From Acidaminococcaceae bacterium UBA2453 (GTDB lineage Bacteria; Bacillota; Negativicutes; Acidaminococcales; Acidaminococcaceae), in the NCBI GenBank assembly GCA_002342505.1, contig DDQB01000010.1, forward strand, positions 1,814 through 16,934: a DNA stretch of 15,121 nucleotides. The letters are read 5' to 3'. The notes beneath the pieces were generated by a model. It worked only from the letters and a program-made list of their open reading frames with translations. It ran no database searches and was not told the origin of the DNA. Shown here piece after piece: positions 1 to 6,837 of the stretch (positions are counted from its first letter, which is position 1; each line of letters starts with the position of its first letter). The position numbers were made by a program, and so were the translations under genes.

Positions 1-815
1 CCTGCCACAACACCGAGAAAATACAAGATTCCTTTTCTGTAAAAAAACAGAACAAAAAGCAGCAGCTCTGCCGCCATGGCTAGCCAGAAACCACGGGAGA
101 ATGTAAAAATTTCGCAAAGCAGTGTCAGCAGTAACACACCGAAAAGGATCCACCGTTTCCGCGAGTCCTTTTCCTCACTGATATAACCCATTATATACGC
201 TGCCACGACGCACAGATAACCGGCAAAAATATTAGGATTCTCCCAAGTGGAAAACACCCGGTTGCGCAACAGCGGATTAGTCTCTTTATCTACCCAGAGC
301 GCGTCGGTCGCCCCACCGAAATAGTGCTGCCCGATTCCTAACAGAACCGATAACAGAGCAACCCAGCCCAGCACCCGCAGCACCCGGACAGCAAATGGCT
401 GCCGGCTAAAAATCTCCCAAAAAGACAATCCGCATTCACAAGGAAGCGGTTTGTCAAACAGCCCTCTTCCCGCGAAACAGTTCCCAAACCTTGTCACAAG
501 CCAGGCAACAGAAACATATTGCCCAACTACATAGATGAAATTAAAGGTACAGGAAAACGTATCTGAGATCATCGGGTTATGCAGAGATATATAACCCGTT
601 GCAAGCAACAGGAACAAAAGCCATTTTAAATACCGCGGCCATATCCTGACCTGTCGAATATCCCGTTCCTTTACGGCAATATAAATTCCTTTCAGCAAAA
701 CAATCAGAATCACAACGCTTAACAGCGTTTGATCAATCGCAATGCACGCGGCAGTCAGCAGAAGAAGCGCCTGCATCCGTCCGTATCTTTTTGCCGAAAT
801 TTCTTTATCATTCAT
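1..815 (-). CDS. O-antigen ligase/polymerase-like membrane protein (5' part only)
   Basis: The reading frame is open from the ATG at 815 to the window edge, giving the first 271 residues without a stop; the C-terminal part lies outside. The protein is strongly hydrophobic, with apparent membrane segments near residues 14-45, 62-80, 90-110, 145-168, 196-212 and 222-265. Two features match the Wzy_C/O-antigen ligase family: an ENPNIFAGY stretch at 192-200 and an SRG motif at 240-242 (FTFSRGFW context) at the start of a helix. Family members ligate O-antigen to lipid A-core, or polymerise or attach other glycans, at the periplasmic face of the inner membrane. The ATG overlaps the folC stop by one base (TGATG), with AAGG about 13 bases upstream, so translation is probably coupled to folC; Met14 is an alternative start. 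Substrate cannot be assigned. Family call fairly sure, exact role (ligase, polymerase or teichuronic-type) not. Confidence 0.72.
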   Translation of the reverse strand, partial: MNDKEISAKRYGRMQALLLLTAACIAIDQTLLSVVILIVLLKGIYIAVKERDIRQVRIWPRYLKWLLFLLLATGYISLHNPMISDTFSCTFNFIYVVGQYVSVAWLVTRFGNCFAGRGLFDKPLPCECGLSFWEIFSRQPFAVRVLRVLGWVALLSVLLGIGQHYFGGATDALWVDKETNPLLRNRVFSTWENPNIFAGYLCVVAAYIMGYISEEKDSRKRWILFGVLLLTLLCEIFTFSRGFWLAMAAELLLFVLFFYRKGILYFLGVVA

Positions 816-2101
816 CAATCGCACTCTGCCTTAAATGTCCCTACCAGATATAATGAACCGCATACACAGACGATACCATCAGTTCCGGCTTTAGTACAGG
901 CCATCCTGTATGCCTGCAGAACATCCCCAACCGGTGATGCGGCGGCCGTACTACCTATCCGTTCCGCAAGGTCTTCCGCTTTAGCGGTCCGCGGACCTTC
1001 ATCGGCCCGTACGGTAAATACCGTATCGGAAGGACGGAATAAGATCCTGATCACTTCATCCACATCTTTATCGGCCATCATACCGAAAACGAAGCAGCGT
1101 TTCTTTTCCGGATAATACTTGTCCAGTGCATTACGCAATGCTTCCGCGCCATCAGGATTATGCGCCCCATCCAGAATCACATCCGGAGCGGAACTAATCT
1201 TTTCAAGCCGGCCGGGCCATTTCGTGCGGGCTGCGCCCCGGTGTAGATGTTCTTCCGTAATCCGTGCATCCTGCTTTGATACAATTTTAACTGCTACGAT
1301 TGCCAGTGAGGCATTTGCAATCTGATGGACGCCCGGGAGCTGTATCTCATATTCTGATGTATAGTTGGTACCCGCTTTCAGCAAAAACGCCTGCCGTTCT
1401 ATCGAACTGCTGACCTCTTCGCCACGGAACGATTGACCGTACACATATATAGGAGCCTGTTTTACAGCGCTCATGACCTGGATCGGAGGCAGCGCCCTGC
1501 CGGACGCCCCGGTTACAACCGGCACGTTTTCTTTTATGATACCCGCTTTTTGAAGCGCAATTTCTTCCAGCGTGCTGCCCAGCACTTTCGTATGATCCAA
1601 CGCTACATTCGTAATAACCGAGACCAGCGGCTTAATCAGATTTGTCGAATCCCACAGACCTCCCAGCCCCACCTCAATTATGGCATAATCCACCTGGCTG
1701 ATCGCAAAATAATGGAAGGCCGCCGCTGTTAATATTTCAAACTGCGTTGGCTGCTCACAGGCTCCTTTTTTTACCAGGTCGTCCGCAAAGTCGCGAACAG
1801 TAGTCAGCACCTTCGCGAAATCCTCATCCGAAATCTCCTTTTCGTTGATTTGGATGCGTTCATTGTAACGAACCAGGTGCGGGGAGGTAAATTTCCCTAC
1901 CCGCAGCCCGGCCTCTGTTAAAATCGTGGAAATCATGGTGGTGACGCTGCCTTTTCCGTTCGTCCCCGCCACATGCACTGTTTTGACCTGATTCTCCGGA
2001 TGCCCCAAGACAAACAGCAATTGTTGGATCCGTTCCATACCGAGACGGATCCCGAACTGCCCCAGACTCTCCAGATACGCAATACTTTCCTGATAATTCA
2101 T
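815..2101 (-). CDS. folC: Bifunctional folylpolyglutamate synthase / dihydrofolate synthase
   Basis: This Mur-ligase-family enzyme adds L-glutamate to dihydropteroate and/or extends the polyglutamate tail of reduced folates, using ATP, in the cytoplasm. The 428 residues are the usual full length. Visible motifs are the ATP-binding loop AGTNGKGS at 45-52, the FTSPHL folate/Mg loop at 71-76, the EVGLGG stretch of the central domain, and the C-terminal-domain signature DGAHNPDG at 311-318. The stretch after EVGLGG reads LWDSTN rather than the commoner R(L/F)D(A/S)TN, a mild variation. The gene follows valS by 13 bases, an arrangement common in Firmicutes, and has only a weak AAGG ribosome site, so it probably depends on the valS transcript and its T-box. 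Whether both activities are present cannot be told from the sequence. Confidence 0.95.
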   Translation of the reverse strand: MNYQESIAYLESLGQFGIRLGMERIQQLLFVLGHPENQVKTVHVAGTNGKGSVTTMISTILTEAGLRVGKFTSPHLVRYNERIQINEKEISDEDFAKVLTTVRDFADDLVKKGACEQPTQFEILTAAAFHYFAISQVDYAIIEVGLGGLWDSTNLIKPLVSVITNVALDHTKVLGSTLEEIALQKAGIIKENVPVVTGASGRALPPIQVMSAVKQAPIYVYGQSFRGEEVSSSIERQAFLLKAGTNYTSEYEIQLPGVHQIANASLAIVAVKIVSKQDARITEEHLHRGAARTKWPGRLEKISSAPDVILDGAHNPDGAEALRNALDKYYPEKKRCFVFGMMADKDVDEVIRILFRPSDTVFTVRADEGPRTAKAEDLAERIGSTAAASPVGDVLQAYRMACTKAGTDGIVCVCGSLYLVGTFKAECD

Positions 2102-2114
2102 GATATATTCTGCC

Positions 2115-4769
2115 TTAAATGGTTTTCAGATATGCCAGGCGTTCTTCGATGGTTTTGATCTTAGCCGCATACTCGTCTGCCTTGGCCTGTTCCTTTTCTA
2201 CTACTTCTTTGGGCGCTTTTGCCAGGAACCCCTGGTTCTGCAGTTTACCGCTGACACGGCTCATCTCTTTCTGCAACCCGGCCAGTTCCTTGTTGAGGCG
2301 CGCCGTCTCCACGTCCACATCGATCAGGCCTTTCAGCGGCAGATACACTTCAACGCCTGCATTCACAGAAGCCATGGCGTTTTCCGGTTTGGCGGAAGCA
2401 AGCGGAAGCAGCTCCAGTTCATCCACGTTACCAAGCTGATGAATATAGGAAGCGTTTTCTTCAAACACTGCCTTTAACTCATCTGCTACCAACAGGATCG
2501 CAGGCACCTTTTTGCCCGGGTTGGCATTGACCTGTGCCCGCATCTCACGAATGGATTTGATAGCGTCCATGATGGCGCCCATTCCTTTTTCCGCCGCTTT
2601 ATCCTGTAAGGACTCATCCGCTTTCGGCCAGGAGCTGATCATGATGCTCTGGCAGTCATGGGGCAGCGCCTGGTAGATTTCTTCCGTAATGAACGGCATG
2701 TAAGGATGCAGCAGCTTCATGGCTCCGGTCAGTACCGTCACAAGCACCTGCTGTGCCGTTGCCCTCGCTTCTTCTCCTGCCTTGCCGTACAGTCGCGGTT
2801 TGGCCAGTTCAATATACCAGTCGCAGATCTCGCCCCAGATAAAATCGTAAATCGTCCGGCCGGCTTCACCCAGTTCAAACTTGTCCAGCAGCGTGGTCAC
2901 ATCATCCGCCACGTCCTGCAGCCGGGAAAGGATCCATTTATCCGCCAGCTCATAGGGAGCGCGTTTCGCATCCGCCTGATACCCTTCCAGGTTCATCAGG
3001 GCAAAGCGGGAAGCGTTCCAGATCTTATTGGCGAAATTGCGGGTAGCCTCCAGGCGGCTCCAGTAGAACCGCATATCGTTGCCCGGCGTGTTGCCGGTAA
3101 TCAGCATAAAGCGCAGGGTATCGCAGCCATATTGGTCGATCACCTGCAGAGGGTCGATGCCGTTCCCCAGGGATTTACTCATTTTACGTCCCTGCTCATC
3201 GCGAACCAGGCCATGGATGAATACCCGTTCAAAGGGAATGTCCTTCATGAATTCCATGCCCATGATCAGCATGCGGGCTACCCAGAAGAAGATGATATCA
3301 TATCCGGTAACCAGAACACTGGTGGGATAGAACTGTTTCAAAACATCTGTCTTTTCAGGCCACCCCATAATTGAAAACGGCCATAAAGCAGAACTGAACC
3401 ATGTATCCAATGCATCCTCGTCCTGATGCACATGTCCGCCGCCGCATTTGGGGCACTTGTCCAGATCTGTACGGGAGGCGATTTCCGCGCCGCAGTCATC
3501 GCAATACCAGACGGGGATTCGATGGCCCCACCAGATCTGGCGACTGATGCACCAGTCATGCATGTTCTCCATCCAGCCCAGGTAGTTTTTGGTAAATCGT
3601 TCCGGCACGAACTTTGTCCGTCCGTCTTTCACGCAATCGGTTGCCGCCTTCAGCAGGGGCTCCATTTTTACAAACCACTGTGTGGATATCAGCGCTTCAA
3701 TGGGTTCGCCGCAGCGCTGGCAGTGCCCGACAGAATGGGGGCAGTCTTCGATTTTTACGAGAAGCCCCAGATTGTCCAAGTCTTTTACAATATTCTTACG
3801 GCATTCATACCGTTCCTGTCCTTCATAACGGCCAGCTTCTTTTGTCATCTTACCGTCTTTGTCAATGACAACAATGGTATCAAGATGCTGACGCAAGCTC
3901 ATCTCATAGTCATTGGGATCATGGGCCGGCGTGATTTTTACGGCGCCGGTACCAAATTCGGTATCCACATAATCATCCGCAATAATGGGAATCTCACGGT
4001 TCATGATGGGAAGCAGGATCTTCTCGCCTACCAGTTTTCCATACCGCTCATCTTTCGGGTTCACCGCTACTGCCGTATCGCCGGGGATCGTCTCCGGGCG
4101 GGTTGTGGCAATAGTCAGGTATTCGCCTTTCCGACCGACGATCGGGTAGTTGATATACCACAGGTGCCCCGCATCATCTTTATGTTCTACTTCGATATCG
4201 CTTAATGCAGTATTGCAGTTGACGCACCAGTTAGTGATACGGGTACCTCTGTAAATCAGCCCTTTTTCATATAAGGATACAAATACTTCCCGTACTGCCC
4301 GGGAACAACCTTCATCCAGTGTAAAACGGATGCGGTCCCAGTCGCAGGAAATGCCCAGGCATTTCAGCTGGTCAATGATCCGGTTACTGTACTGTTCTTT
4401 CCATTCCCATACGCGTTTCACGAACTCTTCCCGCCCCAGATCATAGCGGGTCAGACCTTCATTTTTCTTAATTTCTTCCTCAACCTTGATTTGGGTCGCC
4501 AGTCCGGCGTGGTCATATCCCGGGAACCATACGGTATTATCTCCCATCATACGGTGCCAGCGGATCAGAATATCCTGCAGCGTATTATCCAGCGCGTGGC
4601 CCATATGCAGCTGCCCCGTAATATTCGGAGGCGGAATAACTATCGTAAACGGTTTTTTATCCGCATTTGGTTCTGCATGAAATAACTTGTGTTCTTCCCA
4701 GAACCGATACCACTTTTTCTCTACAATCGCCGGATCGTATGTTTTGGGAATGTTGTGCTCTTCTGCCAT
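2115..4769 (-). CDS. valS: Valine--tRNA ligase
   Basis: Class I aminoacyl-tRNA synthetase charging tRNA-Val in the cytoplasm and editing misacylated threonine. The 884 residues are full length for bacterial ValRS. The signature HMGH (a HIGH variant) is at 55-58 after PPPNITG, and KMSKS is at 529-533. Between them lies the CP1 editing domain, including a TTRPETI motif. A zinc-knuckle pattern of CxxC (423, 426) and CxxC (439, 442) is present, plus further cysteine pairs near the WCVNC and HCQRC stretches. The C-terminal ~70 residues form the arginine/lysine-rich coiled coil that contacts tRNA. The start is fixed by AGGAGG at 4775-4780, five bases before the ATG. Transcription passes through a T-box leader (4811-5145) that reads tRNA-Val charging. 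folC lies 13 bases downstream. Confidence 0.98.
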   Translation of the reverse strand: MAEEHNIPKTYDPAIVEKKWYRFWEEHKLFHAEPNADKKPFTIVIPPPNITGQLHMGHALDNTLQDILIRWHRMMGDNTVWFPGYDHAGLATQIKVEEEIKKNEGLTRYDLGREEFVKRVWEWKEQYSNRIIDQLKCLGISCDWDRIRFTLDEGCSRAVREVFVSLYEKGLIYRGTRITNWCVNCNTALSDIEVEHKDDAGHLWYINYPIVGRKGEYLTIATTRPETIPGDTAVAVNPKDERYGKLVGEKILLPIMNREIPIIADDYVDTEFGTGAVKITPAHDPNDYEMSLRQHLDTIVVIDKDGKMTKEAGRYEGQERYECRKNIVKDLDNLGLLVKIEDCPHSVGHCQRCGEPIEALISTQWFVKMEPLLKAATDCVKDGRTKFVPERFTKNYLGWMENMHDWCISRQIWWGHRIPVWYCDDCGAEIASRTDLDKCPKCGGGHVHQDEDALDTWFSSALWPFSIMGWPEKTDVLKQFYPTSVLVTGYDIIFFWVARMLIMGMEFMKDIPFERVFIHGLVRDEQGRKMSKSLGNGIDPLQVIDQYGCDTLRFMLITGNTPGNDMRFYWSRLEATRNFANKIWNASRFALMNLEGYQADAKRAPYELADKWILSRLQDVADDVTTLLDKFELGEAGRTIYDFIWGEICDWYIELAKPRLYGKAGEEARATAQQVLVTVLTGAMKLLHPYMPFITEEIYQALPHDCQSIMISSWPKADESLQDKAAEKGMGAIMDAIKSIREMRAQVNANPGKKVPAILLVADELKAVFEENASYIHQLGNVDELELLPLASAKPENAMASVNAGVEVYLPLKGLIDVDVETARLNKELAGLQKEMSRVSGKLQNQGFLAKAPKEVVEKEQAKADEYAAKIKTIEERLAYLKTI

Positions 4770-4810
4770 GTTTTCCTCCTAAGTTAATATCTTGATTTTT
4801 AAATGCCCTG

Positions 4811-4846
4811 AAAATTAAAAATCCTGCTGCCTTTCAGCAGCAGGAC
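4811..4846 (-). terminator. T-box terminator hairpin upstream of valS
   Basis: A perfect 9-bp stem pairs 4837-4845 with 4822-4830 around a 6-base loop, followed on the minus strand by TTTTTAATTTT (4811-4821). Its 5' arm is shared with the T-box antiterminator, so it forms when tRNA-Val is charged and stops transcription before valS. Confidence 0.93.
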
Positions 4847-5145
4847 GAATGACCGCGGTACCACCTGCATTCTTTATTCATCATGAAACGCTTCTTTCTG
4901 CATTTCCATCAGAGTTCCAGTCCTTGAAGACCAATCTTCCATAATCACGAATAAAGCTCTTATTTCCACATAACGCGTGACACGGGAAAGCTTACCCATA
5001 TGCTGTCCGCGACAATCATACTTCAGCTTTCCGGCTCCCGGGCTACCTTCCTGCATTTCAATCAGGCAGTTACACCTTACCTGCCCTCTCTTGGGATCTT
5101 CCTGCCATACTCCTCCCGTTCACAGCCGTCGGTTTGAAATTGTAC
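4811..5145 (-). promoter_or_regulatory. T-box leader of valS, specifier GUA (Val)
   Basis: This leader senses uncharged tRNA-Val and prevents termination before valS. Stem I is closed by CGGCU (5124-5128) with AGCCG (5032-5036) and CGGG (5115-5118) with CCCG (5039-5042), with a likely kink-turn between. The specifier loop has AGUA (5108-5111) opposite GAAG-GUA-G; GUA at 5044-5046 is a valine codon. The antiterminator is complete: GCAGG (4864-4868), bulge UGGUACC (4857-4863), GCG (4854-4856), then CGU (4845-4847) and CCUGC (4840-4844). UGGU would pair with ACCA of a tRNA with discriminator A, as tRNA-Val has. The CGUCCUGC strand is also the 5' arm of the terminator, so the two folds exclude each other. 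The family is well known; the specifier register is my reading and could be off by one (GGU would be Gly). Confidence 0.95.
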
Positions 5146-5151
5146 TTTTTT

Positions 5152-5180
5152 AGTTTATCAATCTGCTCCGACACTGTCAA
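5152..5180 (-). promoter_or_regulatory. Sigma-70-type promoter of the valS T-box transcript
   Basis: TTGACA (5175-5180) is spaced 17 bases from TAAACT (5152-5157) on the minus strand, placing the transcript start near 5145, just ahead of T-box stem I. An A/T-rich block with a TTTTTTAAAAAA core (about 5206-5229) lies upstream and could act as an UP element; that part is inference. Confidence 0.8.
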
Positions 5181-5262
5181 GCAATATTTATCGCAATGCA
5201 CAGAAAATTTTTTAAAAAATTTTTCATTTTCCTAAACGCCTTCACCATGCGTCGAAGCCGAT

Positions 5263-5278
5263 GCTAACTGGAGTTAGC
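5263..5278. repeat. Perfect 7+7 palindrome in the valS/CDF divergent region, possible operator
   Basis: GCTAACT and AGTTAGC (5263-5269, 5272-5278) form a perfect inverted repeat with a GG spacer. It ends 25 bases before the -35 box of the CDF gene and lies 83 bases upstream of the valS -35 box. No U-run follows, so it is not a terminator. A metal-responsive regulator site for the exporter is a reasonable guess, but I do not recognise the regulator. Confidence 0.5.
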
Positions 5279-5303
5279 GCCTGTTAACATTCAAAAAATC
5301 CTA

Positions 5304-5332
5304 TTGACAAATCAAATATCCGGCCTTATTAT
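5304..5332 (+). promoter_or_regulatory. Sigma-70-type promoter of the CDF exporter gene
   Basis: TTGACA (5304-5309) is 17 bases from TATTAT (5327-5332). The predicted start near 5339 leaves a leader of about 133 bases. A 9-base direct repeat AATATCCGG occurs once inside the spacer (5315-5323) and once at the predicted start site (5340-5348), exactly 25 bases apart; GCCTT (5323-5327) and AAGGC (5349-5353) also form an inverted pair around the -10 box. These are candidate repressor sites. Confidence 0.82.
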
Positions 5333-5365
5333 TGTCGTTAATATCCGGAAGGCATATTGATTTCA

Positions 5366-5458
5366 CTGCCCTTTACTGTATTTGCCTTTTACATAAACAG
5401 TCCTGGGCAGCGTCCGGCGTGCGCAGCATCATAAAACGCCCATTTTATTAAATAAAAT
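5366..5458 (+). other. Structured 5' leader of the CDF gene
   Basis: The untranslated leader contains nested pairing: CTGCCC (5366-5371) with GGGCAG (5405-5410), enclosing ACTGT (5375-5379) with ACAGT (5397-5401); then GGCGT (5416-5420) with ACGCC (5436-5440); then an A/T palindrome ATTTTATT/AATAAAAT (5442-5458) directly before the ribosome site. It does not match my memory of the Mn (yybP-ykoY) or NiCo riboswitch consensus. It may be an unassigned regulatory RNA or merely a stable leader. Confidence 0.4.
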
Positions 5459-5472
5459 TAAGGAGTTTTATC

Positions 5473-6402
5473 ATGAAAAAATTGCACGTCACCTCAAATC
5501 GCGAAAAAATTGCCATGCGAATCTCCTGGTACAGTATCGCCGTAAACGTATTCCTGTCATTGGGTAAACTGGCTGCCGGCCTGCTAGGGCATTCCGCTGC
5601 CATGGTTTCTGATGCCATCCATTCAGCGTCCGATGTATTTGCTACATTTATCGTCATGGCAGGCATCCGGATCTCCGGCCGTGCGTCTGATGACGATCAT
5701 CAATACGGTCATGAACGACTGGAATGCGTGGCCTCCATCCTGTTGGCAGTAATTCTTGTGCTGACTGGATTAGGCATCGGGTATGCAGGCATTGATAAAA
5801 TTATAAATCAGGATGCGGAAGCCATTTCCATTCCGACTTTATTGCCTTTGATTGCTGCTATCGTTTCCATCGTTGTTAAGGAAGCCATGTACTGGTATAC
5901 TCGCCACTACGCTCTGATGCTGCAGTCGGATGCATTGATGGCCGACGCCTGGCACCATCGCAGCGACGCGCTTTCCTCCGTCGGAAGCTTTATCGGTGTA
6001 TTAGGAGCCCGTATGGGGTTTCCTATGCTGGATCCAATCGCCAGTATTGTCATCTGTTTCATGATTCTGCAGGCCGGATATGAAATTTTTACTGGTGCTG
6101 TTGATAAAATGGTAGATAAAGCCTGCTCTAAAGAGGAAGAAGACGCAATGCGCGCCAAAGTTGAATCTATTCCCGGTGTGTATCACATTGATCTCCTGCA
6201 TACCCGCCAGTTTGGCAGCCGTATATTTGTCGATGTAGAAGTCAGCGCCGATGACAGCCTGACTTTACTGCAATCCCATCAGATAGCGGAAAGCATCCAT
6301 CACTCCATTGAAAAAGATTTCCCCAATGTAAAGCATTGCATGGTACACATCAATCCCATCAGCGAAGTTTCACATGATTGTTATCAAACGGAAATCAAAT
6401 AA
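5473..6402 (+). CDS. Cation diffusion facilitator (CDF) family metal exporter
   Basis: A 309-residue inner-membrane antiporter expected to export divalent metal (Zn most likely, possibly Co, Cd, Fe or Mn) in exchange for protons. It has the six-helix CDF layout with about 210 membrane-domain residues, then a cytoplasmic ferredoxin-like C-terminal domain (about 212-300). The transport site residues are visible: H50xxxD54 in helix 2 (DAIHSASD) and H161xxxD165 in helix 5 (DAWHHRSD), and the HQYGHE signature at 76-81 follows helix 2. Paired HxxxD sites favour zinc over manganese in this family, but that is inference. The start is supported by AAGGAG at 5460-5465, seven bases before the ATG. It is the only plus-strand gene here, single-cistron, between its own promoter and a bidirectional terminator, and divergent from valS. 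Confidence 0.93.
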   Translation: MKKLHVTSNREKIAMRISWYSIAVNVFLSLGKLAAGLLGHSAAMVSDAIHSASDVFATFIVMAGIRISGRASDDDHQYGHERLECVASILLAVILVLTGLGIGYAGIDKIINQDAEAISIPTLLPLIAAIVSIVVKEAMYWYTRHYALMLQSDALMADAWHHRSDALSSVGSFIGVLGARMGFPMLDPIASIVICFMILQAGYEIFTGAVDKMVDKACSKEEEDAMRAKVESIPGVYHIDLLHTRQFGSRIFVDVEVSADDSLTLLQSHQIAESIHHSIEKDFPNVKHCMVHINPISEVSHDCYQTEIK

Positions 6403-6467
6403 GCTTACGCAAAGACACCAACTCAGCAATTTTACAATACCATTTTTAATATAAACGCCCTTTTCAG

Positions 6468-6514
6468 GCAAAATAAAAAACCCGCATGGTCCAGATGCGG
6501 GTTTTTTATTTTGC
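6468..6514. terminator. Bidirectional intrinsic terminator between CDF gene and riboswitch RNA
   Basis: A perfect 20-bp stem (6468-6487 with 6495-6514) has a GC-rich core CCCGCAT/ATGCGGG, a 7-base loop, and A-rich then T-rich flanks, so both strands read as hairpin plus U-run. It ends the CDF transcript from the left and would also stop minus-strand transcription coming from the riboswitch promoter. Confidence 0.93.
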
Positions 6515-6585
6515 AGCTGTGTCAAAAGGAGAAGGAGAAGGATGGGAATTTTGCTAAATGATTTGTGAATAGCAAATTAAACATA

Positions 6586-6663
6586 TCAATAATATTTCGC
6601 CCTGCAAGATAACAAGAATAAGACCGTTCCTGCTTGCGCAACAACGGTCTTGATATCGTTCAA
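6586..6663 (-). CDS. 25-codon ORF behind the riboswitch, possible gene remnant
   Basis: A TTG at 6661-6663 is preceded by GGGGAGG (6669-6675) with a 5-base gap, a strong ribosome site. The frame begins (M)NDIKTVVAQAGTVLFLLSC and ends after 25 codons with TGA at 6586-6588. The short basic start, hydrophobic run and LLSC resemble the front of a lipoprotein signal peptide, as in a B12 ABC-transporter binding protein; this is conjecture. Codons 5-14 overlap a 9-bp hairpin (6620-6651), so the region may be noncoding. It may be a real small peptide, the truncated start of a deleted B12-regulated gene, or chance. The ribosome site pairs with GAAAGG-side sequence (6687-6695), which suggests that translation was once controlled here. 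Confidence 0.25.
   Translation of the reverse strand: MNDIKTVVAQAGTVLFLLSCRAKYY
6620..6651 (-). terminator. Hairpin ending the riboswitch RNA (terminator-like)
   Basis: AAGACCGTT (6643-6651 on the minus strand) pairs perfectly with AACGGTCTT (6620-6628); after one G-G mismatch, a further 4 bp lead to a GCAA tetraloop. The following minus-strand sequence is U-rich but broken (TATTCTTGTTATCTT), so termination may be inefficient. It could be the expression-platform terminator or the 3' end of a stand-alone RNA. Confidence 0.45.
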
Positions 6664-6665
6664 TG

Positions 6666-6695
6666 GTACCTCCCCACTCTCACCTAGAAAGGCAC
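6666..6695 (-). promoter_or_regulatory. Ribosome-site-sequestering hairpin after the riboswitch aptamer
   Basis: GUGCCUUUC (6687-6695) can pair over nine positions with GGGAGGUAC (6666-6674), including G-U pairs, thereby burying the GGGGAGG ribosome site of the 25-codon ORF. It sits directly after the aptamer, where a translational expression platform would be expected. Confidence 0.4.
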
Positions 6696-6703
6696 TTCAT
6701 GTC

Positions 6704-6834
6704 AAACATCACTATCCTGTCGCTCGCAGGTTAAGCACGGATGCTTATACAGTTCGCCTTCCGGTTATACGGTGACGGGATCACATCGGAATTACACCGA
6801 TTTAACAAACTGCACGAAATATTTATTTGATGGT
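6704..6834 (-). promoter_or_regulatory. Cobalamin (B12) riboswitch-like aptamer, no intact gene downstream
   Basis: The minus-strand RNA matches landmarks of the cobalamin riboswitch. ACCAUCA (6828-6834) pairs with UGAUGUUU (6704-6711) as the closing stem, and CAGUUUG (6806-6812) with CGAACUG (6750-6756) as an inner stem. AUCGG-UGUAAUU-CCGAU (6785-6801) matches the conserved GGUG-AA-UCC hairpin, followed by GAUCCCGUCACCGUAU, which resembles the family's GACCCGCCACUGUAA. GGAAGG follows. Then AGCGACAGGAUA resembles the B12 box (AGUCAGGAUA), with CAGGAUA at 6713-6719. Hairpins AAGCA-UCCG-UGCUU and CCUG/CAGG fill the 3' half. The RNA starts at a perfect promoter right behind ysxC. No B12 transport or synthesis gene follows. 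The assignment rests on remembered consensus; a covariance search was not possible. Confidence 0.7.
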
Positions 6835-6837
6835 TTA

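Noticed and set aside
4874..5056. 60-codon minus-strand frame upstream of valS
   Set aside because: It falls inside the T-box leader, whose paired elements explain the sequence; no ribosome site and no family resemblance.
6541..6567. 8-codon plus-strand frame after a GGAGAAGGAGAAGG run
   Set aside because: The purine run looks like a strong ribosome site, but the frame is only MGILLNDL and lies just past the CDF terminator, with no promoter on that strand.
6600..6830. Reading the structured RNA block on the plus strand
   Set aside because: The consensus promoter, the U-rich tail after the hairpin and the cobalamin landmarks are all on the minus strand; on the plus strand it would run antisense into ysxC.
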